DNA of 64,000 nt from Balaenoptera acutorostrata (Eukaryota > Chordata > Mammalia > Artiodactyla > Balaenopteridae): the NCBI RefSeq assembly GCF_949987535.1, contig NC_080081.1:33520428-33584427 (forward strand). The letters are read 5' to 3'. Each line of letters opens with the position of its first letter. The stretch's first letter is position 1. Positions 12,310-24,810 of this stretch are shown piece after piece. Under the pieces are notes generated by a model, which saw only the letters and a program-made list of their open reading frames with translations, did not search any database and had not been told where the DNA came from. Made by a program: the position numbers and the translations under genes.

Positions 12310-12563
12310 TTTTTTTTTTTAATAAATGTATTTATTTGCTTGTTTATTTTTGGCTGCGTTGGGTCTTCGTTGAGGTGCGCGGGCTTCTCATTGCGGTGGC
12401 TTCTCTTGTTGAGGAGCACGGGCTCTAGAGCTCAGGCTCAGTAGTTGTGGCTCACGGGCTTAGCTGCTCCGCAGCATGTGGGATCTTCCTGGACCAGGGC
12501 TCAAACCCGTGTCCCCTGAGCTAGCAGGCGGATTCTTAGCCACTGCGCCACCGGGGAATTCCC
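12310..12563 (-). mobile_element. CHR-type SINE, diverged
   Basis: Antisense copy with the head at the right (ccaccggggaattccc). The body is shorter and more diverged than the young copies. The direct repeat tgtaaacYgttctt lies at 12296-12309 and 12564-12577 with one mismatch, consistent with greater age. Confidence 0.9.
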
Positions 12564-12749
12564 TGTAAACCGTTCTTATCAGGTACCACGCCTTCCACAT
12601 CCTGCCACAACCTGCATACTTCAAGAAGAAGCAGCACAATTCCTTTTAACATAAAGATTAGAAATACTTCCTTTAATATTATGAATTGACTTTTAATGTT
12701 TCAAATTAAGTTTGAGAAATAGAAACTGAGCGATTCTTCCACTGATGAT

Positions 12750-13013
12750 AAGAGTAATAGCAAACACAGAGTGCTCACCCTGCGCTAGGAACTTTGCTAG
12801 GCAGTGAACATATAATAACTCATTTAATCTTCATGACAACCCCACAAACTGTAGGTTGTATCACTATCTCCATTTTATGAAGAAGACTGAAACACAGAGA
12901 AGTTAAGTATTTGCCTACAACAGTCACGTGGCAAGTAAGCTATGGAGCCCAAATTTGAACCAAAACCATATGGTGCTAGAGTCTATGCTCTCCATCATAC
13001 TAGGCTGCCTCTC
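12750..13013 (-). repeat. MIR SINE, nearly complete
   Basis: The plus strand shows a long reverse MIR: tgcgctaggaactttgctag, tcatttaatcttcatgacaa, gaaacacagagaagttaagt, then cctgtct-like decay to gaggcagcc equivalents at the end. It is among the best preserved MIR copies in the window. Confidence 0.75.
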
Positions 13014-13412
13014 TGAAGAGTCCCCTTGTTTCACAGAAATCTTCTCCTTGGGAAATTCTGTCATTATGAGATTTATATTACATGATTACCTCCTAACACA
13101 ATAGATGTTAAATCAACAACAATTCTTGGAAGAATTGTGAATATATTATACACTTGTTTTTATGGCCCATGCTCTTTCAAACTCACACTGGTTTGATAAA
13201 ACACCAGATGGATTGATTCCTGTCACAGATAAAACCAGAACTGCCATATAACTAATAAACTATCCATTTAAAAATGTTAAATGCATTAGAAAATGTAACA
13301 GAAATACAATTACAGAACAAATAGCAGGAATTCAAATGTTCTCCAAAAGACAAACTTGAAAAATTGACAGCATGAACAAGCTAATGGAGCTAAAGTTTTA
13401 AAAGTCCAAACT

Positions 13413-14274
13413 TGGCCATCATCAAAAAATCTACAAACAATAAATGCTGGAGAGGCTGTGGAGAAAAGGGAACCCTCTTGCACTGTTGGTGGGAATGTAA
13501 ACTGATACAGCCACTATGGAGAACAGTATGGAGGTTCCTCAAAAAACGAAAAATAGAACTACCCTACGACCCAGCAATACCACTACTGGGCATATACCCT
13601 GAGAAAACCATAATTCAAAAAGAGTCATGTACCAAAATGTTCATTGCAGCTCTATTTACAATAGCCAGGACATGGAAGCAACCTAAGTGTCCATCAACAG
13701 ATGAATGGATAAAGAAGATGTGGCACATATATACAATGGAATATTACTCAGCCATGAAAAGAAACGAAATTGAGTTATTTGTAGTGAGGTGGATGGACCT
13801 AGAGTCTGTCATACAGAGTGAAGTAAGTCAGAAAGAGAAAAACAAATACTGCATGCTAACACATATATATGGAGTCTAAGGAAAAAAAAAAAAAAGGTCA
13901 TGAAGAACCTAGGGGCAAGACGGGAATAAAGACACAGACCTACTAGAGAATGGGCTTGAGGATATGGGGAGGGGGAAGGGAAAGCTGTGACAAAGTGAGA
14001 GAGTGGCATGGACATATATACACTACCAAACGTAAAATAGATAGCTAGTGGGAAGCAGCCACATAGCACAGGGAGATCAGCTCGGTGCTTTGTGACCACC
14101 TAGAGGGGTGGGATAGGGAGGGTGGGAGGGAGGGAGACGCAAGAGGGAGGAGATATGGGAACATATGTATATATATAACTGATTCACTTTGTTATAAAGC
14201 AGAAACTAACACACCATTATAAAGCAATTATGCTCCAATAAAGATGTTAAAAAAAATAAAAAATAAAAAAATAG
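13413..14274 (+). mobile_element. 5'-truncated L1, 3' end only (recent copy)
   Basis: An 862-base copy starting at tggccatcatcaaaaaatct. It carries the last ~150 codons of the ORF2 C-terminal region still open (13412-13879), including [15 protein letters not shown] and YNGIL-type downstream sequence, then the 3' untranslated region and an A-rich tail. The perfect duplication aagtccaaact lies at 13402-13412 and 14275-14285. It is almost identical to 17301-18143. Confidence 0.92.
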
Positions 14275-14285
14275 AAGTCCAAACT

Positions 14286-15341
14286 GAGTATATAATCAAA
14301 TGTAATCATAACAGAGAAAGATGCTGGGAGTTGGCCAACATTACAACAAATGTTTTAAAATATAAAAATTCAAATATCTCATCCCTAGAAATGCTTTTTA
14401 GAAAGCTAACATTTGATTCCCAAGATGTTTTTCATAATACTTTCATGTTGTTTCTTACTAACTCCATCTCGATAACACATATTTATCTCTCCTCATCCAT
14501 CCTATATTTGTGTGTGGGAGGTGGATTGAGAGGAAAGATGGCAGAAAAAGGAAAAGAAACCTTATCAATCCTATGTAAAATGCAAAAGAAAAGTGAGTTT
14601 CCCAGTATTATCACTAGTGTCCAAATGTATTTTTTAACTTAGGCACTTCTTAGAGTGAAAGGGGTGCTATTAATAATTATGCTACAGAAATAGGCATAAA
14701 CCAGCACTTTTGTGGAAAAACAACTGGGAGATATCACTTAAATTATCACATTCAAACAAGAAACTTAAAGAGTTAAATTCTTGACTATTTCTCCAATAAA
14801 AGGATTTTACTGAAAACCCCAGTACAAAACATACAATATCATCAGACTTCTGTACAGGAAGAAATATATTTTCTTACTACTAGAAGACCAATTTCATGGT
14901 ACCAATAGGTCAAATCAAAATACATCCTTGAAAAGTGGTAAGGAAAATGTGAGAAGAATGAGAAAAACTTCAGGAACCCTTAAAATTCTAACAGGAACAA
15001 ATCAGAATTTGGCAATGCCAAGAGCATGTGTTAGTCTGAATAAACATCACAAATGCCTCAGAACTTGAAATTTACTAAGGATAAACAGTGAAAGAAACAG
15101 GGTTGTCATCAGAGCTTAGCAAGCACAACTAAGCAACCCATTCTCCTCCTTTTGCCTCCATGTAAAAATATTTTTGGTCAATAAAAGTGAACATATTTTT
15201 TCCAGTTGGAACAAAAAGGGACTGAAACAGGCTGTTTATATGTCAAGCTTATTTATAGGAAAAGCATCTGAATTAATCTCTTCTACCTTCAGATTCTTCT
15301 TCCTGGACAAAACATAAAACTGCCCATTTGCATTTGATTTT
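14286..15341. other. intronic sequence between two L1 copies
   Basis: About 1.06 kb without a recognised repeat or exon-like segment. The 132-codon open frame starting in the L1 tail at 14244 runs through unrelated DNA and has no similarity that I can see. Confidence 0.4.
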
Positions 15342-15353
15342 AAGATGGCATGA

Positions 15354-18143
15354 CAAAAGCCCAGGACCAGATGGCTTCACAGGCAAATTCTATCAAACAT
15401 TCAGAGAAGAGCTAACACCCATCCTTCTCAAACTCTTCCAAAAAATTGCAGAGGAAGGAACACTCCCAAACTCATTCTATGAGGCCACCATCACCCTGAT
15501 ACCAAAACCAGACAAAGATACTACAAAAAAAGAAAATTACAGACCAATATCACTGATGAATACAGATGCAAAAACCCTCAACAAAATACTAGCAAACAGA
15601 ATCCACACACACATTAAAAGGATCATACACCATGATCAAGCAGGATTTATCCCAGGGATGCAAGGATTCTTCAATATATGCAAATCAATCAATGTGATAC
15701 ACCATATTAACAAATTGAAGAATAAAAACCATATGATCATCTCAATAGATGCAGAAAAAGCTTTTGACAAAATTCAACACCATTTATGATAAAAACCCTC
15801 CAGAAAGTGGGCATAGAGGGAACCTACCTCAACATAATAAAGGCCATATACGACAAAACCACAGCAAACATCATTCTCAATGGTGAAGAACTGAAACCAT
15901 TTCCTCTAAGATCAGAAACAAGACAAGGATGTCCACTGTCACCACTATTATTCAACATAGTTTTGGAGGTCCTAGCCATGGCAATCAGAGAAGAAAAAGA
16001 AATAAAAGGAATACAAAATGGAAAAGAAGAAGTAAAACTGTCACTGCAGATGACATGATACTATACATAGAGAATCCTAAAGATGCCACCAGAAAACTAC
16101 TAGAGCCAATCAATGAATTTGGTAAAGTTGCAGGATACAAAATTAATGCACAGAAATCTCTAGCATTCCTATACACTAACAATGAAAGATCAGAAAGAGA
16201 AATTAAGGAAACAATCCCATTCACCACTGCAACAAAAAGAATAAAATATCTAGGAATAAACCTACCTAAGGAGACAAAAGACCTGTATGCAGAAAATTAT
16301 AAGACACTGATGAAAGAAATTAAAGATGATACAAACAGATGGAGAGATATACCATGTTCTTGGATTGGAAGAATTAACATTGTGAAAATGACTCTACTAC
16401 CCAAAGCAATCTACAGATTCAATGCAATCCCTATCAAACTACCAATGGCATTTTTTCACAGAACTAGAACAAAAAATTTCATAATTTATATGGAAACGCA
16501 AAAGACCCCGAATAGCCAAAGCAATCTTGAGAGAGAAAACGGAGCTGGAGGAATCAGGCTCCCTGACTTCAGACTATACTACAAAGCTACAGTAATCAAG
16601 ACAGTATAGTACTGGCACAAAAACAGAAATATAGATCAATGGAACAAGAGAGAAAGCCCAGAGATAAACCCATGCACATATGGTCACCTTATCTTTGATA
16701 AAGGAGGCAAGAATATACAGTGGAGAAAAGACAGCCTCTTCAATAAGTGGTGCTGGGAAAACTGGACAGGTACATGTAAAAGTATGAAATTAGGAACACT
16801 CCCTAACACCATACACAAAAATAAACTCAAAATGAATTAAAGACCTAAATGTAAGGCCAGACACTATAAAACTCTTAGAGGAAAACATAGGAAGAACACT
16901 CTATGACATAAACCACAGCAAGATCCTTTTTGACCCAGCTCCTAGAGAAATGGAAATAAAAACAAAAATAAAAAATGGGACCTAATGAAACTTAAAAGTT
17001 TTTGCACAGCAAAGGAAACCATAAACAAGATGAAAAGACAACCCTCAGAATGGGAAAAAATATTTGCAAATGAAGCAACTGACAGAGGATTAGTCTCCAA
17101 AATTTACAAGCAGCTCATGCAGCTCAATATCAAAAAAACAAACAACCCAATCCAAAAATGGGCAGAAGACCTAAATAGACATTTCTCCAAAGAAGATATA
17201 CAGATTGCCAACAAACACATGAAAGAATGCTCAACATCATTAATCATTAGAGAAATGCAAATCAAAACTACAATGAGATAGCATGTCACACCGGTCAGAA
17301 TGGCCATCATCAAAAAATCTACAAACAATAAATGCTGGAGCGGGTGTGGAGAAAAGGGAACCCTCTTGCACTGTTGGTCGGAATGTAAATTGATACAGTC
17401 ACTATGGAGAACAGTATGGAGGTTCCTCAAAAAACAAAAAATAGAACTACCATACGACCCAGCAATCCCACTACTGGGCATATACCCTGAGAAAACCATA
17501 ATTCAAAAAGAGTCATGTACCACAATGTTCATTGCAGCTCTATTTACAATAGCCAGGACATGGAAGCAACCTAAGTGTCCATCAACAGATGAATGGATAA
17601 AGAAGATGTGGCACATATATACAATGGAATATTACTCAGCCATGAAAAGAAACGAAATTGAGTTATTTGTAGTGAGGTGGATGGACCTAGAGTCTGTCAT
17701 ACAGAGTGAAGTAAGTCAGAAAGAGAAAAACAAATACTGCATGCTAACACATATATATGGAGTCTAAGAAGAAAAAAACAAAGGTCATGAAGAACCTAGG
17801 GGCAAGACGGGAATAAAGACACAGACCTACTAGAGAATGGGCTTGAGGATATGGGGAGGGGGAAGGGTAAGCTGTGACAAAGTGAGAGAGTGGCATGGAC
17901 ATATATACACTACCAAACGTAAAATAGATAGTTAGTGGGAAGCAGCCGCATAGCACAGGGAGATCAGCTCAGTGCTTTGTGACCACCTAGAGGGATGGGA
18001 TAGGGAGGGTGGGAGGGAGGGAGACGCAAGAGGGAAGAGATATGGTAACATATGTATATGTATAACTGATTCATTTTGTTATAAAGCAGAAACTAACACA
18101 CCATTGTAAAGCAATTATACTCCAATTAAGACGTTAAAAAAAA
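15354..18143 (+). mobile_element. 5'-truncated L1 with dead reverse-transcriptase region
   Basis: A 2.79-kb copy beginning inside ORF2 at the start of the reverse-transcriptase domain ([13 protein letters not shown]) and running to the 3' tail. Visible motifs are [18 protein letters not shown], the palm segment [14 protein letters not shown] and [17 protein letters not shown] one-base loss near 15786 causes a stop, and a short deletion near 16043-16047 removes the residue before the catalytic Asp-Asp and shifts frame, so the enzyme is inactive. Later frames include the C-terminal region (17300-17767). A diverged 12-base duplication (aagatggcatga, aagaatgcatga) flanks it at 15342-15353 and 18144-18155. 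Confidence 0.92.
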
Positions 18144-18724
18144 AAGAATGCATGAAATAAAAGAATTCCAAGTGGATTATCTGTTATTATATAAGCAATG
18201 ACTGATAATTTTTCCTTTATTTAACATAGTTGAAAAGTGAATGAATAGGACTTGAAAAAAAGAACAAAGTAGAAAGTTTATGTAACAGTTTCTTGGGGGA
18301 AGTTATGCATTTTAAGAGTGGAAACTTTTTGAGATTACTGTTAAATGAACAAGCTACATTTTCCTATCCTTTTACTTTAGTTGGTGCTCAAGCAGATTTT
18401 TTTTTTCATTTTATATATGTGAAAACTTCAGCCAAAAATAGATAAATGATTTTTTAAAATTATAAAAAAAATGTAAGCACCGAAATGCAAAACACTTTGC
18501 AATCCATTAATGTGTTGAGGTTTAAGAAGTAGCTGATGGAATAAAATATAATATATTAAAATGAAACTAGGTGACTCTGGTGGATGGTTAATTGAGGGAC
18601 TACAAATGTCAGTCACCATGCTTGGTTCTGATCAAATCCCTCTCACTATAAACTTTGTGCAGCTTTTCATTTCATCTAAACCAATAGTCTGGTTTCTCAA
18701 AAGTAGGAGCAATTCATTCTTCCA

Positions 18725-20500
18725 TTCAACAAATATTTATTGAGCACTTACAACAGACCAGACATTGGTACCTGGGAATCCAACCCTGAACAACAGAGGA
18801 AAATCCCTACTCACGTGGAGATTGCATTCTCGTAGGAAAGAAACCAAATGCATGTCAGTAGGTCCTAAGTGCTCTGGAGAAAAATGAAGTGGAGAAGGGG
18901 CTAACGGGGTGTGGGCTAGTAGGTGTGGGAGGAGTGGGGTGCCTTCACAATTTTAAACAGGGTGGTCATGAAAGATGGGAGAGAGCAGGTGACACCTGAA
19001 GATGTGGAGAAAGAGAGGAGACAGGGCTCCAGGGTATCCAGAAGTGGTGGTTAAGCTGTGGGAACTGTGAATACAAAGGACCTGAGGTGGGAAACACGCC
19101 TAACTGTTAAAGGAATAGGAGGCAGTGTGATTGAGTGAGTAGAACAGAGTAGTAAAATGAGGGTGGGGACGCTGGGCACAGATCAGGTAGCATCACAGGC
19201 CATGTTAATCACTTAAACTTTGACAGAGTGAGATGGAGTGCCTTTTTATCTGAGCAGAGGAGTGATCCAATTTTTTTTTTTTTAAATTTTATTTATTTAT
19301 TTTTGCTGTGTTGGGTCTTCATTTCTGTGCGAGGGCTTTCTCCAGTTGCAGCAAGCGGTGGACACTCTTCATCGCGGTGCGCAGGCCTCTCCCGCCGCGG
19401 AGCACAGGCTCCAGACGCGCAGGCTCAGTAGTTGTGGCTCACGGGCCCAGCCGCTCCGCGGCATGTGGGATCCTCCCGGTCCAGGGCTCAAATCCGTGAC
19501 CCCTGCATTGGCAGGCAGACCCCCAACCACTGTGCCACCAAGGAAGCCTGAGTGATCCAATTTGACCTACTGTTTAACAGGAACACAGAAGGAAGCTGGG
19601 GGACCACTTAAGTGGCTCTTGCAGTAATCAGAGCAAGAGATAATGAAAACTTGGACCAAGGTAGTATTTATTGATGATGAAAGATCAATAAATTCTGAAG
19701 ACACAATCAAAAGGATCTGCTAATGAAATAACACATGGAATATGAAAAAGATGCTGAAGATGACCTCAAGGTTTTTGGCCTGAGCAAGAAGAAGACTAGA
19801 GTTGTCCTTAATTGCACTGGGTCAGACTGAGGCAGAGCAAGGTTGGAGGGACAGAAGTTTTCATATGGACATGTTAAATTTAAGTCGCTTATTAGATAAC
19901 CAAGTGGAAGTGTCACGGAGGCAGCTGCAAAAGATGTCAAGGAGATGGGAAAGACCAGTAAAGACAGTGAGGAGGTACAGCCAGTGAGGAAGGGGAACAG
20001 TCAAAGTGTGGGATCCTGGAAGCCATTAAAGAGTGTGTTTCCAGGAGTAGGGAGTGATCAACTATATTCAATATCGCTGTGGTCAAGTAAGGTAAGAAGA
20101 GAACCTGACCGCTAGACTTTTGGGAACATGGTCTCTGAGGGCTGTGATAAAAACAGCTTTGTTGGACTGGTATGGGGGCAAAGTTTGGTAGTGGACTTTT
20201 AAAAATGAGGGTAAGGAATGAGTATATAAACTCTGCAGGAATCTGGTCACAAAGGGGAGCAAAGAAACGGGGTAGTGGCTGGAGGGGAAGTGGAGATAAA
20301 AGAGGCTTTTAAAAACAGGAGAAATAATATGCTTATACTTGACAGAGAGGGGAAAACTGCCAATATAGGAGACATACGGGAGAATTTCTGGAGTGTGCCC
20401 TTATACAGCAAAGAGGGGATGGGCTCTAGTTATAAGTGCAGAGTAGCGTCTGAGAGGCAGACCCTGTCAAAAAATTATACCATTTTATAGAAAAATAAAG
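18725..20500 (+). repeat. long ancient mammalian interspersed repeat, class not assigned
   Basis: The phrase order (tattgagcacttacaacaga, gagattgcattctcgtagga, aggtgacacctgaagatgtg, gagtgatccaatttgaccta across the SINE, caaggtttttggcctgagca, gacatgttaaatttaagtcg, ggagtgatcaactatattca) is one I recognise from many mammalian introns as a single repeat of about 1.5 kb, but I cannot name its family safely. It is interrupted by the SINE at 19274-19549. Open frames in it are incidental. Confidence 0.6.
19274..19549 (-). mobile_element. CHR-type SINE, full length
   Basis: Antisense copy inserted in the ancient repeat. The perfect 14-base duplication gagtgatccaattt lies at 19260-19273 and 19550-19563. 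The copy is young-looking with an intact head and body. Confidence 0.93.
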
Positions 20501-20653
20501 GCCTCTTCCCTAATTTTCAAAATTACGAATGCTTTTACTGCTTTTATAAATTTCTAATAATCCACTCTCAGCCCTCAAGTGTGAAGCAGGGTTTGCAAGC
20601 TCTCTTAAAAGACCGAGTTTCTTTTCTAAAAACATTACCACTAAAATTAGAGT

Positions 20654-20961
20654 TTCTTTTTTTTTTAAAATAAATTTATTTATTTTATTCATTTATTTTT
20701 GGCTGTGTTGGGTCTTCGTTGCTGCACGTGGGCTTTCTCTAGTTGCAGTGAGCGGGGGCTACTCTTTGTTGCGGTGCGCGGGCTTTTCATTGCGGCGGCT
20801 TCTCTTGTTGTGGAGCACGGGCTCTAGGCGTGCGGGCTTCAGTAGCTGTGGCCACGGGCTTAGTTGCTCCGCGGCATGTGGGATCTTCCCGGACCAGGGT
20901 TCGAACCCGTGTTCCCTGCATTGGCAGGTGGATTCTAACCACTGCGCCACCAGGGAAGTCC
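20654..20961 (-). mobile_element. CHR-type SINE, older variant
   Basis: Antisense copy whose body uses the variant ggctctaggcgtgcgggctt instead of the ggctccagacgcgcaggctc of the younger type. The duplication aaaattagagt lies at 20643-20653 and 20962-20972. Confidence 0.92.
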
Positions 20962-21244
20962 AAAATTAGAGTCTCAATAAGAAATCTTTTGTCAATTTTC
21001 ATAGCCTTGCCGAGTAAGATGGGAGTCTGTATTACACTGCAGAGTCAGAGCTACCTAGTTTCACCAGTTAAAAAGTCTATGATCATAGACAAATCACCAC
21101 CTCTCAGTGTCTCAGCTTCCATATTTGTAAAATGGGGATACTAATACCTACAACCTCATAAACTGTCCCATTTAATTCTCTCTATAACATATGTGATACA
21201 TCTATTTATGTATACTCAATAAATACTAGCTATTGTTAGTATGT

Positions 21245-21485
21245 TATCTAAATATGAAAATCTAGGGGAGGGGTGAGATAGGGGTATGGGATTAAAAGAC
21301 ACAAACTACTATGTGTAAAATAAGTAAGCAATAAGGACATATTGTACAGCACAGGGAATTATAGCCATGATTTTGTAATAACTTTAAATGGAGTATAATC
21401 CATAAAAATACTGAATCACTATGCTACACACCTGAAACTAATATAATATTGTGAATCAACTATACTTCAATACAAAATTTTTTAA
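21245..21485 (+). mobile_element. L1 3' end, cetartiodactyl type
   Basis: The phrases acatattgtacagcacaggg, tatgctacacacctgaaact and gaatcaactatacttcaata in order are the 3' end of the L1 family typical of this group. It is 5'-truncated and moderately diverged. Confidence 0.75.
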
Positions 21486-22668
21486 ATATGAAAATCTAAA
21501 TTAAAAATATGAAGGTATTCACTTAGAGAATGATAATTAGGGTAATGTTTCCCAAGATCTTTTATTGTATATAAAGAAAATTATAATATTTGTAAGAGTA
21601 CCCTGGGGAAAACAGAGAAAACAGCTGGAGAAGCTTCATCACCTTAAGGTCCCTTCTTGTCTCAGGGCCTTACCTGAGAACTGAGGGAAGTTATATCTGG
21701 GGCACAGTAGAGAAAAATTTCTAGTTATAAACTATGTGATCTTTTTGTTGAAAGAAATTGAAAAAGACACAAATAAATGGAGAAATGTTCCGTGCTCATG
21801 GATTGAAAGAATTAACATTGTCAAAATGTCCTTATTACCTAAAGCAATCTACAGGTTCAATGTAATCCCTATCAAAATCCCAAGATATTTTTCACAGAAA
21901 TAGAACAAAACTTTCTGAAATTTATATGGAACCACAAAACGCCATGAATAGCCAAAGCAATTGTGAGAAAAAGGAACAAAGCTGCAGGCATCACACTCTC
22001 TGGTTTCAAACTATAGTACAAAGCAACAGTAATCAAAACCGCATGGTACTGGCAGAGCAAGAGATACATAGATCAATGGAACAGAATAGAGAGCCCAGAA
22101 ATAAACCCACACATATGGACAATTAATTTATGACAAAGGAGCAAAGAACACACAGTGGCGATAGGATAGTCTCTCCAATAAATCGTGTTGGGAAAACTGG
22201 ACAGCGACATGCAAAAAAATGAAACTAGACCACTATCTCACACCATACACAAAATTTACTCAAAATGCGTTAAAGACTTGAACGTAAGACCTGAAACCAT
22301 AAAACTCTTAGAAAAAAACATAGGCAGTATGTTCTTTGACATCAATTTTAGCAATATTTTTCTAGATATGTCTTCTCAGGCAAGGGAAACAAAGGCAAAA
22401 AGAAACAAATGAATTACACCAAATTAAGAAGCTTCTGCACAGCAAAGGAAACCATCAGTAACACAACAATGACCCTACTGAATGAGAGAAGATGTTTGTA
22501 AATGATATATGCAATAAGGGGTTAATAGCCAAAATACATAAAGAACTCATACAACTCAACAACAAAAGCGACCCGATTAAAAAATGGGCAGAGGAAATTA
22601 ATAGACATTTTTTAAAGAAGACATACAGATGCCCAACAGGCACATGAAAAGATGTTCAAAATCACCAG

Positions 22669-22990
22669 CTGGGGCTTCCCTGGTGGCGCAGTGGTTGAGA
22701 ATCTGCCTACCAGTGCAGGGGACATGGGTTCGAGCCCTGGTCTGGGAAGATCCCACATACCGCGGAGCAACTAGGCCCGTGAGCCACAATTACTGAGCCT
22801 GCGCGCCTGGAGCCTGTGCTCCTCAACAAGAGAGGCCGCGATAATGAGAGGCCCGCACATCGTGATGAAGAGTGGCCCCCACTTGCTGCAACTAGAGAAA
22901 GCCCTCGCACAGAAACAAAGACCCAACACAGCCAAAAATCAAAATAATAAATAAATAATAAAGAAATTAAACAAAAAAAAAAGTTAAAGA
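22669..22990 (+). mobile_element. CHR-type SINE, full length
   Basis: Sense copy inserted in the L1. The duplication aaaatcaccag lies at 22658-22668 and 22991-23001. The B-box and full body are present with a TAAA/poly-A tail. Confidence 0.93.
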
Positions 22991-23378
22991 AAAATCACCA
23001 GTTAACAGGGAAATGCAAATCAAAACCACAGTGAGCTATCACCTTTACCTGACAGAACGGTTATTAACAAAAAGGCAAGAAATAACGTGTTGAAGAGGAT
23101 CTAGAGAAAAGGGAACCCTTATACACTGCTGGTGGGAATGTAAATTGGTGCAGCCACTATAAGACAGTATGGAGATTCCTCAAAAAATTAAGAATAGAAC
23201 TACCATGTGATCCAGCTACCCCACTTTTGGGTATATAGTCCAAGAACAAGAAAACACTAATCTGAAAAGATATCCGCACCCCCATGATCACTGTGGCATT
23301 ATTTACAATAGCCAAGATATGGAAACAATCTAAGTCTATCAACAGATGAATGGATGAAGAAGGTGTGGCATATATATA

Positions 23379-23379
<1 letters not shown>

Positions 23380-23425
<46 letters not shown>
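23380..23425 (+). repeat. CA dinucleotide microsatellite
   Basis: About 23 uninterrupted CA units preceded by a short TA run, located inside L1 sequence where related copies read tatatacaatgg. Likely polymorphic. Confidence 0.97.
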
Positions 23426-23430
<5 letters not shown>

Positions 23431-23861
23431 GAATACTACTCAGCAATAAAGAAAGATGAAATCTTGCCATGTGTGACAACATGGATGGACCTTGAGGGTA
23501 TTATGCTAAGCGAAATATGTTAGATGGAGGAAGACAAATATCGTAAGATCTAACTCATATGTGGAATATGAAAAACTGATAAATAAATAAAAACAAAATA
23601 ATGAACAAACCAAACCAAACGAAACAAACATGTAGATACAGAGAACAGAGTGGTGGTGGGAAGGGGAAGGGGAAGGCAAAATGGGTAAAGGTGATTAACT
23701 GTATGATTACAGATGAAAAATAAAATTTTGGTGGTGAGCATGTTGTAGGGTATACAGAAGTAGAAATACAATGCTGTACACATGAAACTTGTATAATGTT
23801 ATAAATCAATGTTACCTCATAAATAATAATAAAATAAGCAATAATAAAATTAAAATTTTCT

Positions 23862-24127
23862 GGGCTTCCCTGGTGGCGCAGTGGTTGAGAGTCTGCCTGC
23901 TAATGCAGGGGACACGGGTTCAAGCCCTGGTCTGGGAAGATCCCATGTGCCGCGGAGCAACTGGGCCCGTGAGCCACAACTGCTGAGCCTGCGCGTCTGG
24001 AGCCTGTGCTCCGCAACAAGAGAGGCCGCGATAGTGAGAGGCCCGCGCACCGCGATGAAGAGTGGCCCCTGCTTGCCTCAGCTAGAGGAAGCCCTCGCAC
24101 AGAAACGAAGACACAACACAGCCAAAA

Positions 24128-24162
<35 letters not shown>

Positions 24163-24217
24163 AAAAGAGATTATGAGGACTCAAGCTAAGGCAGTGATAA
24201 TACCCGGCTTTAAAAAA
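23862..24217 (+). mobile_element. CHR-type SINE with extra 3' DNA before the tail
   Basis: The full SINE (23862-24165, head to TAAA repeats) is followed by about 45 bases of unrelated sequence and then a second A-run. The perfect 16-base duplication aaaattaaaattttct lies at 23846-23861 and 24218-24233, so the extra DNA is inside the inserted unit. This is what a 3' transduction by read-through transcription would leave. Confidence 0.88.
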
Positions 24218-24439
24218 AAAATTAAAATTTTCTTAATGAATAATAGACAAACAAATAAACCATGTGATCTCAGAGAAGTACTTTGGGGCTTGATCAGAGC
24301 TGCCATATCTGTAAAACATTAGGAATTAAGTGTTATCTTCCTTTCTCAATCTTGTCTATAACCTTGAGTTAATGGCCGTGCCTAACAATCCATCTCTCTG
24401 AGACCAGGAAAGCAGAAGAGCTGGAGTTATTCTTGTCCA

Positions 24440-24810
24440 CTTCCTGTCAATAACCAGGTCTTGTCAATTCTACTACCTAAATAATCTTTAAATTCAGCTC
24501 TTATTCCATTTCTCATCTTCACTTAAACTTTGCGACTGTCTCCCAACCAATTTTTCTGCCCCCATGTCCTTTTCAACCATAATCCACCTCACATTGCAAC
24601 CATGGTTACAAAAAATGAATATATCATGCCACCCTTTTACGGAAAAACCTCCCCAAATAACCTGACAACAGGACATTTTAAAATCTGACCCTACCCTTTA
24701 CCAGCCTCCCTCACCACCCTATGAATGATATAATGAAGGAAAATCTAAGTTTTTGCATAACCCAAACTCTCCTTGCTTCATACCTGGAACACCCTATACA
24801 CCTTGAAATT
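24440..24810 (+). repeat. L2 LINE fragment (ancient)
   Basis: The C/T-rich phrases (ccatttctcatcttcactta, ctttaccagcctccctcacc, tccttgcttcatacctggaa) follow the order of the L2 3' region on the plus strand. Heavily diverged. Confidence 0.55.

Larger units (their letters stand above)
21753..23845 (+). mobile_element. older L1 ORF2/3' region, split by a SINE
   Basis: It starts in the second half of ORF2 (gttccgtgctcatggattga) and continues through ttcctcaaaaaattaagaat-type and tggatgaagaaggtgtggca sequence to a decayed 3' end. It is interrupted at 22669-22990 by a SINE, and a CA microsatellite grew at 23380-23425. Frames are broken in many places. It is clearly older than the L1 copies at 13-18 kb. 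Confidence 0.85.

Noticed and set aside
13412..13879. 155-codon open frame
   Set aside because: It is the C-terminal part of L1 ORF2 in a 5'-truncated copy (and its twin at 17300-17767), not a host gene.
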